DNA of 33,306 nt, from assembly GCA_035630615.1 (NCBI GenBank), contig DASQKI010000098.1:1-33306 (forward strand). Reading direction: 5' to 3'. This DNA is from DATFRX01 sp035630615. GTDB lineage: Bacteria; Actinomycetota; Actinomycetes; Propionibacteriales; Nocardioidaceae. Of this stretch, positions 15,045 through 22,438 are shown one piece after another. The notes below the pieces were generated by a model. The model was not told the origin of the DNA. It ran no database searches and worked only from the letters and a program-made list of their open reading frames with translations. A program made the position numbers and the translations under genes. The first letter of the stretch is position 1. Every line of letters starts with the position of its first letter.

Positions 15045-15639
15045 GGACGCGTCGCCGCAGCAGGACCGCCATGGCGGTCGCGACGAGGACGGTCCCGACC
15101 GCGCCGACGGCGGCCAGTCGCCATGCCGGCCCTTCGCTAGACACGGTCTCCTCGTGGGCCGCGGCCTCGATAGGCGAGGCCAAAACCGGCTGCGCCGTGC
15201 CGCCGAGGCGCTTCACGACGGCCGTAAGCCGGCGGTCGGTCGAGAGCCAGCCGGATGCCAGGTCGATGCCGTACATGGTTTGCCCCTCAGCCATGTGGAC
15301 GACGGGACCCGCAGCGGCGAAGGGGTACAGCTCCTGGCGGACCAGCTGGCCCTTCCGGCTCGGCAGGTCAAGGTCGGGTACGTGGTAGACCACGTCGAAC
15401 CGCGGGCCGAGATCTCCGTCCGGCGGATCGTTCTCCCAGCCCGCAGGGACGGTCGCGTCCCAGAAGCGCGTCGCCTGCAGGAACGATTCGAGGTGGGGGC
15501 CGTCCCAGGTGAGCTGCGTTGTCCTGATAGCTGGGCCACTGATGGTGGCCGAGTCCGGTCCCTTCGCCGTGGCCGGTGTCCCGAAGGCGACTAGGAAGAA
15601 TGCCGTGATGAACGCGACGGCGAGGGCGCGACGAGGCAT
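15031..15639 (-). CDS. Exported protein with C-terminal membrane anchor
   Basis: The 202-residue product has a Sec signal peptide (MPRRALAVAFITAFFLVAFG, cleavage near ATA-KG) and a C-terminal membrane helix (WRLAAVGAVGTVLVATAMAV) followed by RRRVRGP. In between lies an unrecognised domain of about 130 residues with FDVVYHVPDLDLPSRKGQLV and MYGIDLASGWLS. ATG 15639 has AAGGAGT upstream. It lies 58 bp after the anti-sigma-like gene and overlaps the lipoprotein gene, so it is probably part of the regulon controlled by the sigma factor. The function is unknown. Confidence 0.72.
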   Translation of the reverse strand: MPRRALAVAFITAFFLVAFGTPATAKGPDSATISGPAIRTTQLTWDGPHLESFLQATRFWDATVPAGWENDPPDGDLGPRFDVVYHVPDLDLPSRKGQLVRQELYPFAAAGPVVHMAEGQTMYGIDLASGWLSTDRRLTAVVKRLGGTAQPVLASPIEAAAHEETVSSEGPAWRLAAVGAVGTVLVATAMAVLLRRRVRGPA

Positions 15640-15697
15640 GGCGTACTCCTTCGAACTACTCGTCTGCACTACACCGCCGCGGTGTCGATGGTTCCCG

Positions 15698-16402
15698 TCA
15701 GCGCATCGACGCCGCGATGGCGACCGCTTCGGCGCGGCTGAGCCCACCTTCGAGCCGGTACGTGACACCGGCCGACTGCCACAACAGGGTGTTGCCGGCG
15801 AGTCGAGCGGTTTCGTCGTGGACGTGGCCGTCCCGGTCGACGTAGCGGACCGCGTGCGGACCGGGCAGCCAGTACCCGGGCTCGGCGCCGACGTCGACGG
15901 ACACGCCCTCGATCATGATGGTCTTTTCGAAGATCGGCTCCCACCGGCCCTCGAACTCGTCGAGTCGGATCGCGTCTCGTCCCGATCCGTAGAGCAGAGA
16001 CACCACCCGCGCCGAGTCGGCGACTTGGACCCGGTCCGGCGCACCGAGCCGGGTCGGCACACCGATCGGAAACGCTGCCCGATCGCGGGCGGCGTCGAGT
16101 TTCACTGCCCGCTCGCCGGGCAGTGGCGACTCCGGCGTGGTCGGGGCGTCGGTGTCGCCCCAGTGGACGTCGACTCCCGCGAAGCGCACCACCTCGGCCA
16201 GAGCTGCCCGGGCGTGCGGCGACGCGGCCAGCCCGATCGCGACGGCGAGTGCGGCCACCGCAGCGAGCCAGCGTCGCCGATGGGCGGCCGGCCGCTCGGT
16301 CAGCACCCCGATCCGCGCCCGTACGTCGGCTCGGACATCTGGCGGATCCGGCACGACGAGCACCGATCCGAGCTCGCGCAACTCGTACTCGAGGTCAGCC
16401 AT
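15698..16402 (-). CDS. Probable anti-sigma factor, membrane-bound
   Basis: The 234-residue protein has a short cytosolic N-terminus (MADLEYELRELGSVLVVPDPPDVRADVRARIG), one membrane segment (WLAAVAALAVAIGLAASPHARAAL), and an external domain. ATG 16402 overlaps the sigma-factor stop by 8 bp, the usual arrangement for an ECF sigma/anti-sigma pair. I see no HxxxCxxC zinc motif, so it is not a ZAS-type anti-sigma factor. The external part (VGVPTRLGAPDRVQVADS, then GYWLPGPHAVRYVD) is not recognised and may be the sensor. Its role is inferred from context. Confidence 0.72.
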   Translation of the reverse strand: MADLEYELRELGSVLVVPDPPDVRADVRARIGVLTERPAAHRRRWLAAVAALAVAIGLAASPHARAALAEVVRFAGVDVHWGDTDAPTTPESPLPGERAVKLDAARDRAAFPIGVPTRLGAPDRVQVADSARVVSLLYGSGRDAIRLDEFEGRWEPIFEKTIMIEGVSVDVGAEPGYWLPGPHAVRYVDRDGHVHDETARLAGNTLLWQSAGVTYRLEGGLSRAEAVAIAASMR

Positions 16403-16865
16403 CGGTCACCTCCACTCCGAGCCGCGCCCGTAGCCGGCCGAGTGCCCGTGATGTTCGCGATTTGACCGTGCCGCGGGGCAGGGACAGCGTCACGGCGGTC
16501 TCGGCCTCGCTGAGCTCCAAGAAGTATCGGCAGACCAGGATTTCCCGGTCCTTGCCTGCCAGCGATCGGACCCCATCGAGCAAGTCCTGGCGGCGTTGGT
16601 CGTCGACGGCATCCCGGAACGGTTCGTCTGGCGGGAGTAGGTCAAGCGCCCGCACCGCCAGCCGCTCACGTCGCTTGCGACTTCGCACCGCGTTCTTGGT
16701 CTCGTTCGCCACGATCCGCAACAGCCACGGTCGAAACGGCGCTTCCGGCCGGTAGCGTGCGAGTGCGCGGTAGGCCTTGACGAAGGCCTCCTGCACCACG
16801 TCGTCGGCGTCGTTGCCCGCGCCGAGCAAGTACGCCAGCCGATGTGCGGGCGCGGTGTATCGCAC
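16395..16865 (-). CDS. ECF RNA polymerase sigma factor
   Basis: Region 2 includes AYLLGAGNDADDVVQEAFVKAYRALARYRPEAPFRPWL, with -10-recognising helices. Region 4 is LSLPRGTVKSRTSRALGRLRARLG, the -35-binding helix-turn-helix. It should direct transcription of an extracytoplasmic-stress regulon, probably including the genes below. GTG 16865 has GAGGT about 7 nt upstream and is the only ATG/GTG/TTG in frame. The frame stays open to 17036 and encodes DGDPDAYEVLV, which resembles the normal N-terminus of this family, so the true start may lie upstream on a non-canonical codon (for example CTG 16901). It is followed by the anti-sigma-like gene with 8-bp overlap. Confidence 0.85.
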   Translation of the reverse strand: MRYTAPAHRLAYLLGAGNDADDVVQEAFVKAYRALARYRPEAPFRPWLLRIVANETKNAVRSRKRRERLAVRALDLLPPDEPFRDAVDDQRRQDLLDGVRSLAGKDREILVCRYFLELSEAETAVTLSLPRGTVKSRTSRALGRLRARLGVEVTDG

Positions 16866-17073
16866 GACCAGGACCTCGTACGCGTCCGGGTCGCCATCCA
16901 GCGCATGGCGTACCGCCTCGGCGTCTTCCGTACCGGCCTCCTCGACTCGAGCCGACTCGGCTGTTCTACACCGTCCGGCTCCAGGAGGTTCCGTCTCGCG
17001 GCGCTGGGTCCCGACTGCGGGAAGCGAAGCGCAGGTTCAAACACCGAGGCGGTGGGGCTACGCTCCGGTGCCG

Positions 17074-18894
17074 ATGCCTTCGTTTGTCGACCTGCTACAC
17101 GCCGAGGCGCCTCGGGCCGACTTCGAGCGCCTCGTCGCCGACGCCGAGCGGGCCGGCGACGACAACGCCGAGCGACTGCGGGCGCTGCTGCCTCGGGCGC
17201 TGCAGGTCCGCGACACCCTCGAGCGCCAGCGAACCCGCGAGGCGCAACTGTCGGCTCTGTATGCGACGGCGAGCGACCTCACCGCGATCCTCGACCTCGA
17301 CCAGATCCTGCTCGCGATCGTTCGACGGGCCCGGCAACTTCTCGGCACCGACATCGCGTACCTCGGGCTCAACGACGAGGCTGACGGCGCCGCGTACATC
17401 CGCGTGACGGATGGCTCGGTCTCCGATGCGTTCGCCAACCTTCGACTGCCGATCGGGACCGGGTTGCTCGGCCTCGTGGCCCAGTCGGGCCAGCCGTACG
17501 CCACGCCGGACTATCACGCCGACGAGCGGTTCGAGCATCGCGAATACATCGACGAGGCGGTCACCGACGAGAGCATCCGGGCGATCCTGGGCGTACCGAT
17601 GGTGGTCGGCGGTCGCGTAATCGGCGCGTTGCTCGCGGCCAACCGAACGCCGCGTCCGTTCCCGGCGGAGGAAGTGCAACTCCTCGGCTCGTTCGCCGAC
17701 CACGCAGCGATCGCGTTGGAGAACGCTCGGCTCTTCGAGGAGACCCTGCGAGCCAATCAGCGGCTCCGCGAACGCTCCGAGGCGATCGAGGTGGCGGCCG
17801 ACGTCCACGACAAGCTCACCGAAGTGCTGCTGCGCGGCGGCGACTCCGACGACGTCGCGGCCGTGCTGTCCGAGGCGCTGCGGGCCCCCGTCGACGTGCT
17901 CGAGCCCGATGACGCGAGCCTGGCGAGTCGGGGCGTGCACGAGGCGCGTCGAACCGGCCGGTCGGTCGCCCTCGGCGACGAAGGTCGTTGGATCGCGACC
18001 GCGTCCGCCGGCGGCGATCATCTCGCGACGCTGCGGGTGTCGGGACGCGATGCGCTCGATCTCGCCGAGCGGCGCACGTTGGAGCGGGGTGCGATGGTCA
18101 CGGCGATGCTGCGCCTGGTGTTGCGCACGGTCGCCGAGGCCGAGGATCGAGTACGCGCGGATCTGCTCGACGACCTGCTGTCCGAGCCGCTCGCCGAGCC
18201 GGACCGGCTGCGCGAGCGCGCCCGGCGCCATGGCGTACGCGTCGACGATCCGGTCGTGATCGTGGTGGCCGACGTCGAGTCGGAGGATCGTCGCCGATCG
18301 CACGGCGCTGCTGCCCGGATGGCGGATCAGGCCGGTGGTCTGTCCGGAGTACGGCAGGGACGCTTGGTGCTCGGGCTGCCCGGCACCGACCCGATACGGT
18401 CCGGTCGGGAGGCCCGCGATCGGTTGGCGTCGCGCGGTGCGCCGGTGACAGTCGGTGTGGCCGGGCCGGTCGAGTCCGTGTCCGAATGGGGCGCCGCCTA
18501 TCGCGAGGCGCGGCAGTGCCAGCGCACCCTCCACGCGCTCGGCCGTTCGGGTGAGGTCGCCGACGCCGCGCATCTCGGGTTTGCTCGACTGTTACTCGGG
18601 GCGACCGGGCCGAGCGAGCTGGAGGAATTCGTCACCGTGACGATCGGCCCGCTGCTCGCGTACGACGAGGAGCGCCGGACCGAGCTGGCGGCGACGCTCG
18701 ACGCCTGGTTCGATGCCGCCGGCAGCGCCACCGCGGTGGGTCGGGCCCTGCACGTCCATCCCAATACGGTGGCGCAGCGACTCGACCGCATCACGGCGTT
18801 GCTGGGCGAGGGCTGGCGGGATCCGGCGCGCTCGCTCGACCTTCGCTTGGCGTTGCGCATGTCGCGGCTGCGCGACGTCACCGACGGTGGCTGA
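17074..18894 (+). CDS. GAF-domain PucR-type transcriptional regulator
   Basis: The 606-residue protein begins with a helical stretch (PSFVDLLHAEAPRADFERL) and a GAF domain (about residues 60-220: LTAILDLDQILLAIVRRARQLLGTDIAYLGLNDEA, IGTGLLGLVAQSGQPYATPDY, VPMVVGGRVIGALLAANR). A long GGDEF-like/CdaR middle follows, and a PucR C-terminal helix-turn-helix (SATAVGRALHVHPNTVAQRLDRITALLGEGW). The GAF ligand is unknown. The likely role is activation or repression of a neighbouring catabolic operon; no target is obvious. ATG 17074 is favoured because TACGCT (17059-17064) lies 9 nt upstream, compatible with a leaderless start. It diverges from the sigma-factor gene. Confidence 0.87.
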   Translation: MPSFVDLLHAEAPRADFERLVADAERAGDDNAERLRALLPRALQVRDTLERQRTREAQLSALYATASDLTAILDLDQILLAIVRRARQLLGTDIAYLGLNDEADGAAYIRVTDGSVSDAFANLRLPIGTGLLGLVAQSGQPYATPDYHADERFEHREYIDEAVTDESIRAILGVPMVVGGRVIGALLAANRTPRPFPAEEVQLLGSFADHAAIALENARLFEETLRANQRLRERSEAIEVAADVHDKLTEVLLRGGDSDDVAAVLSEALRAPVDVLEPDDASLASRGVHEARRTGRSVALGDEGRWIATASAGGDHLATLRVSGRDALDLAERRTLERGAMVTAMLRLVLRTVAEAEDRVRADLLDDLLSEPLAEPDRLRERARRHGVRVDDPVVIVVADVESEDRRRSHGAAARMADQAGGLSGVRQGRLVLGLPGTDPIRSGREARDRLASRGAPVTVGVAGPVESVSEWGAAYREARQCQRTLHALGRSGEVADAAHLGFARLLLGATGPSELEEFVTVTIGPLLAYDEERRTELAATLDAWFDAAGSATAVGRALHVHPNTVAQRLDRITALLGEGWRDPARSLDLRLALRMSRLRDVTDGG

Positions 18895-18932
18895 CCCCCG
18901 TATCTGGTGATCGCACCGGCCGTACCAGCTGG

Positions 18933-18965
18933 ATAGCATGCTATGGTTAACTCATAGCTTACTAT
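18933..18965. promoter_or_regulatory. Tandem palindromic operator of the MarR operon
   Basis: ATAGCATGCTAT (18933-18944) is a perfect 12-bp palindrome. ATAGCTTACTAT (18954-18965) keeps the same ATAGC...CTAT half-sites. The starts are 21 bp apart, two helical turns, so two dimers could bind on the same face. The stretch is AT-rich compared with its surroundings and also holds TATGGT, a possible -10. It lies directly before the small membrane protein/marR operon; autoregulation by the MarR protein is inferred. Confidence 0.75.
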
Positions 18966-18982
18966 TTATCGAGGTGATGGCG

Positions 18983-19213
18983 ATGTGCCCGACTCGACGA
19001 GGACAGGCTCGCCGCATCCGAAGGTTTCAGCGGGCGGTCCACCTGGTCAGTGGTGGCCTGCTGCTGGCCTTCGTTTACCTGACCCCCGACCGCGGCTCGG
19101 TGCTCACCGAGGTCATGCGGTGGCTGGTCTTTCCGGTGCTCGTTGCCACGGGCGTCGCGATGTGGCAATGGCCCCGACTGCGCCGCCTATGGCACCGGAG
19201 GATCGCCGCGTGA
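18983..19213 (+). CDS. Small membrane protein preceding MarR
   Basis: The 76-residue protein has a basic N-terminus (CPTRRGQARRIRRFQ) and two membrane segments: VHLVSGGLLLAFVYLT and WLVFPVLVATGVAMWQW, ending in a basic RLRRLWHRR tail. The function is unknown. ATG 18983 is preferred over GTG 18974 and ATG 18977 because GAGGTG (18971-18976) sits at 6-nt spacing. The TGA overlaps the MarR GTG (GTGA), so the two are co-translated. It may be the target or a partner of the regulator. Confidence 0.78.
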   Translation: MCPTRRGQARRIRRFQRAVHLVSGGLLLAFVYLTPDRGSVLTEVMRWLVFPVLVATGVAMWQWPRLRRLWHRRIAA

Positions 19214-19668
19214 ATAGTCCGGACGCTGCCTCGCTGGCTCGGCATGACTCGCTGGGATACCAGGTCAACCACCTTGGGCGGCTGCTCGCCCAAGGCCTGC
19301 GGCGTCGCACCGAAGGCCTCGGCGTGGTGCCGGGACAGTTCGCACAACTGCTCGCGCTCTATGAAGAGGACGGCCTGACCCAGCGCGAGCTGTGTGACCG
19401 GGTACGTATCGAGCAACCCACGATGGCTTCAACACTCCAGCGGATGGAGCGCGACGGCCTTGTCGAGCGAGTCCCGGACCCCGATGACCGTCGACGGGCC
19501 CGGGTGATGCTGACCGACCAGTCCCGGCGTATCGAAACCGACCTGACCACGGCGGCTCGCAAGGTCAACTCGGTGGCGACTGAGGGGTTGTCGAAGGCCG
19601 AGGTCGAGGCGTTCATGGCGACCCTCGACAAACTCATCTCCAACCTCGAGTCCCGTCACGCATCGTGA
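19210..19668 (+). CDS. MarR-family transcriptional regulator
   Basis: The 152-residue protein has the winged helix of MarR: LGVVPGQFAQLLALYEEDGLTQRELCDRVRIEQPTMASTLQRMERDGLVERVPDPDDRRRARVMLT. The recognition helix is IEQPTMASTLQRM and the wing is DPDDRRRARV. It binds DNA as a dimer and normally responds to phenolic or other small ligands, which are not known here. GTG 19210 overlaps the stop of the small membrane-protein gene. The paired palindrome at 18933-18965 is the most likely operator. Confidence 0.92.
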   Translation: MNSPDAASLARHDSLGYQVNHLGRLLAQGLRRRTEGLGVVPGQFAQLLALYEEDGLTQRELCDRVRIEQPTMASTLQRMERDGLVERVPDPDDRRRARVMLTDQSRRIETDLTTAARKVNSVATEGLSKAEVEAFMATLDKLISNLESRHAS

Positions 19669-19710
19669 TGGTCTGGGGTGTGACGTCGGCCCACTGACTC
19701 GAGGCGGCTG

Positions 19711-19738
19711 TGTGCCCCTGGCACATGGCTGACAGGGG
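19711..19738. promoter_or_regulatory. Candidate operator upstream of the dehydrogenase operon
   Basis: TGTGCC CCT GGCACA (19711-19725) has perfect 6-bp arms with a 3-bp spacer. Overlapping it, CCCCTG (19715-19720) and CAGGGG (19733-19738) form a second inverted repeat. It ends about 11 bp before TAGCGT, near where a -35 would lie, so a regulator could act here. The regulator is unknown. Confidence 0.5.
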
Positions 19739-19748
19739 ATCGATTTCC

Positions 19749-19761
19749 TAGCGTCTTGGGC
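19749..19761 (+). promoter_or_regulatory. Leaderless -10 box for the dehydrogenase gene
   Basis: TAGCGT at 19749-19754, then 7 nt, then GTG at 19762. No ribosome-binding site precedes the GTG. Confidence 0.55.
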
Positions 19762-20553
19762 GTGACCACCGACCTGACCCCGCGGACCGAACCGTCGGCG
19801 CCCGTCGCCGATCTGTCCGGCCGGCGGGCGTTGGTCACGGGCGCCGCGAGCGGCATCGGGCGAGCCTGCGCCGAGGCCTTCGCGGCGGCCGGCGCCGAGG
19901 TCGTCGTCCTCGACCGCGACGACAGTGGCGCCCGGTCGGTGGCCGCCGCGATCGGCGGCAGCCCACTCGTCGCTGAGCTCGGTGACCCGATAGCGGTCGA
20001 CGGCCTCGACCTCGGATCGGTCGACGTCGTCGTCAACAACGCCGGCTTCCAGCACGTCGCTCCGGTCGACCAGTTCGATCCGGCGATGTTTGCCTCGATG
20101 CTGCGGGTCATGGTCGAGGCGCCGTTCCGGATCGCGCGAGCGGTCTTGCCGAGCATGTACGAGCGCGGCTGGGGCCGGTTCGTTCACGTGTCGAGCGTCC
20201 ACGGTCGACGAGCCTCGTCGTACAAGGCGGCCTACGTCACCGCGAAGCACGCTCTCGAAGGACTGTCGAAGGTGCTCGCGGTCGAAGGCGCCGAGCACGG
20301 GGTCACGTCCAACACGATCTGCCCTGGCTATGTCCGTACGCCGTTGGTCGAGGGCCAGATCGCCGACCAGGCCAGCACCCACGGCGTCGACGAGGCTCAG
20401 GTCGTCGAGGACGTGCTGCTCGCCCGCACACCCGTGAAGCGACTGATCGAGCCGACCGAGGTGGCTCGGCTCGCGGTCTTCCTCTGCGGCCCGGGGACCG
20501 CGTCGATGACCGGCGCTCCTTACGAGATCTCCGGTGGCTGGACCGCCACCTGA
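19762..20553 (+). CDS. 3-hydroxybutyrate dehydrogenase-like SDR
   Basis: A 263-residue SDR with TGAASGIG, the NNAGFQHVAPVDQF motif, VHVSSVHG, catalytic YVTAK, CPGYVRTPLVEGQIADQA and a terminal SGGWTAT. NAG-QHVAP, CPGYVxTPLVExQIxDQA and GGWTA are hallmarks of bacterial D-3-hydroxybutyrate dehydrogenases, which oxidise 3-hydroxybutyrate to acetoacetate with NAD. The substrate is inferred from these motifs. GTG 19762 is chosen from leaderless spacing over TTG 19756. It is followed after 22 bp by an MHS transporter; together they look like a hydroxybutyrate uptake and oxidation unit. Confidence 0.88.
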   Translation: MTTDLTPRTEPSAPVADLSGRRALVTGAASGIGRACAEAFAAAGAEVVVLDRDDSGARSVAAAIGGSPLVAELGDPIAVDGLDLGSVDVVVNNAGFQHVAPVDQFDPAMFASMLRVMVEAPFRIARAVLPSMYERGWGRFVHVSSVHGRRASSYKAAYVTAKHALEGLSKVLAVEGAEHGVTSNTICPGYVRTPLVEGQIADQASTHGVDEAQVVEDVLLARTPVKRLIEPTEVARLAVFLCGPGTASMTGAPYEISGGWTAT

Positions 20554-20575
20554 CCGACCCTTGGAAAAACTCACG

Positions 20576-21961
20576 ATGAGCACATCCACCGCAACAGCGT
20601 CTCGGGGTCGGCGCGGCATCGCCAAGGTCGTCGGTGCCAGCATGGTCGGTACCACCGTCGAGTGGTACGACTTCTTCCTTTTCGGCTCGGCCGCGGCGCT
20701 CGTCTTCGGCGACGTCTTCTTCGGCGAGATCGGCGGCACCAAGGGCACGCTGTACGCCTTCATGGTGTACGCGCTGGGCTTCTCCGCCAGACCCCTTGGT
20801 GGCATGGTGTTCGGCCACTTCGGTGACCGTGTCGGGCGCAAGAACATGCTGGTCATCAGCCTGCTGATGATGGGCGGCGCGACGTTCGCGATCGGGTTGC
20901 TTCCGACGTACGCGCAGGTCGGCGTCGCGGCGCCCGCGCTGCTGATCGTGTGCCGGCTGATCCAGGGCTTCGCGGTCGGTGGCGAGTGGGCCGGCGCGGT
21001 TCTGATGGCCGCCGAGCACGGCGACGATCGACGGCGCGGCTTCTGGACGTCGTTCGCTCAAGCGGGCGTGCCCGCCGGCAACCTGCTCGCCGCGGGAGTG
21101 CTGTGGATCCTGCAGAGCACGCTGAGCGAGGACGCGTTCTTGTCGTGGGGTTGGCGGGTCGCCTTCGTGCTCAGTGCGGTGCTCGTCCTGATCGGGCTCT
21201 GGGTGCGCCTGTCGATCGAGGAGTCACCGGTCTTCGCCGACGCCCAAGCCGAGCTCGCGCAGCGCCGAGCCGAGTCGCACCAACCGTTGCTCGAGGTGGT
21301 GCGCCACTACCCCAAGGAGATCCTCCTGGCCATGGGCATGCGGCTGGCGGAGAACATCTCGTACTACATCTTCACCGTCATCTCGATCACGTACCTGAAG
21401 GACTACCTCGACACCGACGGCAAGCTCGGCACCAAGGCGGTCTTGATCGGCTCGGCCGTGCAGGTCATGCTCATCCCGCTGATCGGGCGGGCATCGGACC
21501 GCTTCGGGCGTCGACCGTTCTATGCCGTCGGCGCGATCGGCGTGGGCGCGTGGTCGTTCGCGTTCTTCGGCATGCTCGACACGCTGTCCACGGGCACGAT
21601 TGCGCTGGCGGTCACGGTCGGGCTGGTGTTCCACGCGTTGATGTACGCGCCGCAAGCGGCCTTCTTCTCCGAGCTGTTCGGCACCAGCGTCCGCTACTCG
21701 GGTGCGTCGATCGGCTACCAGCTCGCCTCCGTGTTCGCGGGCGCATTGGCGCCGATCGTGGCGATCGCGCTGCTCGGCGACGTGTCCTCGCCCAACCACG
21801 GGGCAGTCGCCGCCTACATGGTCGTCGCGTCCGTTCTCACCCTCATCGCAGTGGCGCTGACCCGCGAGACTCGCGGCGAATCGCTGCTCCACGACCGTGC
21901 CCAGGCCGCCTCCGATGCGGTGACGCCGGTGCGGGGCGGCGTCCGTCAGTCGGCGTCGTAG
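20576..21961 (+). CDS. MHS-family MFS transporter
   Basis: A 461-residue major-facilitator transporter of the metabolite:H+ symporter family. TTVEWYDFFLFGSAAALVF near the N-terminus, GFSARPLGGMVFGHFGDRVGRKNML (loop 2-3 motif), CRLIQGFAVGGEWAGAVLMAAEH and GRASDRFGRRPFY are diagnostic. Twelve membrane helices are expected. MHS proteins take up dicarboxylates, shikimate, betaines or similar; from its operon partner 3-hydroxybutyrate or another small acid is a guess. ATG 20576 is 22 bp after the dehydrogenase stop, with only a weak GGAA upstream. Its 3' end overlaps the opposing small gene by 16 bp. Confidence 0.9.
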   Translation: MSTSTATASRGRRGIAKVVGASMVGTTVEWYDFFLFGSAAALVFGDVFFGEIGGTKGTLYAFMVYALGFSARPLGGMVFGHFGDRVGRKNMLVISLLMMGGATFAIGLLPTYAQVGVAAPALLIVCRLIQGFAVGGEWAGAVLMAAEHGDDRRRGFWTSFAQAGVPAGNLLAAGVLWILQSTLSEDAFLSWGWRVAFVLSAVLVLIGLWVRLSIEESPVFADAQAELAQRRAESHQPLLEVVRHYPKEILLAMGMRLAENISYYIFTVISITYLKDYLDTDGKLGTKAVLIGSAVQVMLIPLIGRASDRFGRRPFYAVGAIGVGAWSFAFFGMLDTLSTGTIALAVTVGLVFHALMYAPQAAFFSELFGTSVRYSGASIGYQLASVFAGALAPIVAIALLGDVSSPNHGAVAAYMVVASVLTLIAVALTRETRGESLLHDRAQAASDAVTPVRGGVRQSAS

Positions 21962-22245
21962 AGACCTTCGTACGCCGCACGTGTCGCGTCGGACTGGCGC
22001 GGACCCTGCCCCACGTACGATTGGCGGGTCGGGCGGTCGACGGCAATCGTCGTCCAGCCCGGCCCGTCCTCGTCGCTGAGGTGGATCAGCAGCGTGTGCG
22101 GATCGTGTTCGACGCGGAGCCGATGCTTGGGGTTGGACGCTTCATGCAGCCCGCGCACGACCTTGCCCGGCTCGGGGTCGGGCGCGACGAACGAGGTCCA
22201 CCGGCGACCGCTGTGAGGTGGTCGAGGCAGCTTATCGGGAGGCAT
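21946..22245 (-). CDS. Small conserved-looking protein of unknown function
   Basis: The 99-residue protein has no signal or membrane segment. It is hydrophilic with RRWTSFVAPDPEPGKVVRGLHEASNPKHRLRVEHDPHTLLIHLSDEDG and WTTIAVDRPTRQSYVGQG, an alternating pattern that suggests a small beta fold. The composition fits a real gene (clear third-position GC preference), and I recall similar short actinobacterial proteins, but I cannot name a family. The end overlaps the MHS transporter end by 16 bp (convergent). Confidence 0.6.
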   Translation of the reverse strand: MPPDKLPRPPHSGRRWTSFVAPDPEPGKVVRGLHEASNPKHRLRVEHDPHTLLIHLSDEDGPGWTTIAVDRPTRQSYVGQGPRQSDATRAAYEGLYDAD

Positions 22246-22425
22246 GGAGGCACTCTAGACGGGGCAAGGTCCGTGCACGCGAGGGCGGTTCGCAATCTGT
22301 GGAAAACAGAACGGAATAACTCGCGCTGAATGACGTAGTGATCGGCAGGTTTTGTAGGACGAGAACTTCTCGATTCGGTGTCACCAGCGGGTTGTTATCG
22401 GGATGGTTTTGTCGGTGGTGTGGTT

Positions 22426-22438
22426 TAGCGTTTGAGGC
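22426..22438 (+). promoter_or_regulatory. Leaderless -10 box for the DUF222-HNH gene
   Basis: TAGCGT at 22426-22431, then 7 nt, then ATG at 22439. The 190 bp upstream (22246-22438) hold no gene and are visibly richer in A and T than the rest of the window, including a run of TGG/TTT words. Confidence 0.55.

Noticed and set aside
16490..17044. Overlapping frame opposite the sigma-factor region, with an ATG at 17044
   Set aside because: Its translation is Arg/Ser/Thr-rich with no family pattern, and it is a shadow of the sigma factor and regulator region.
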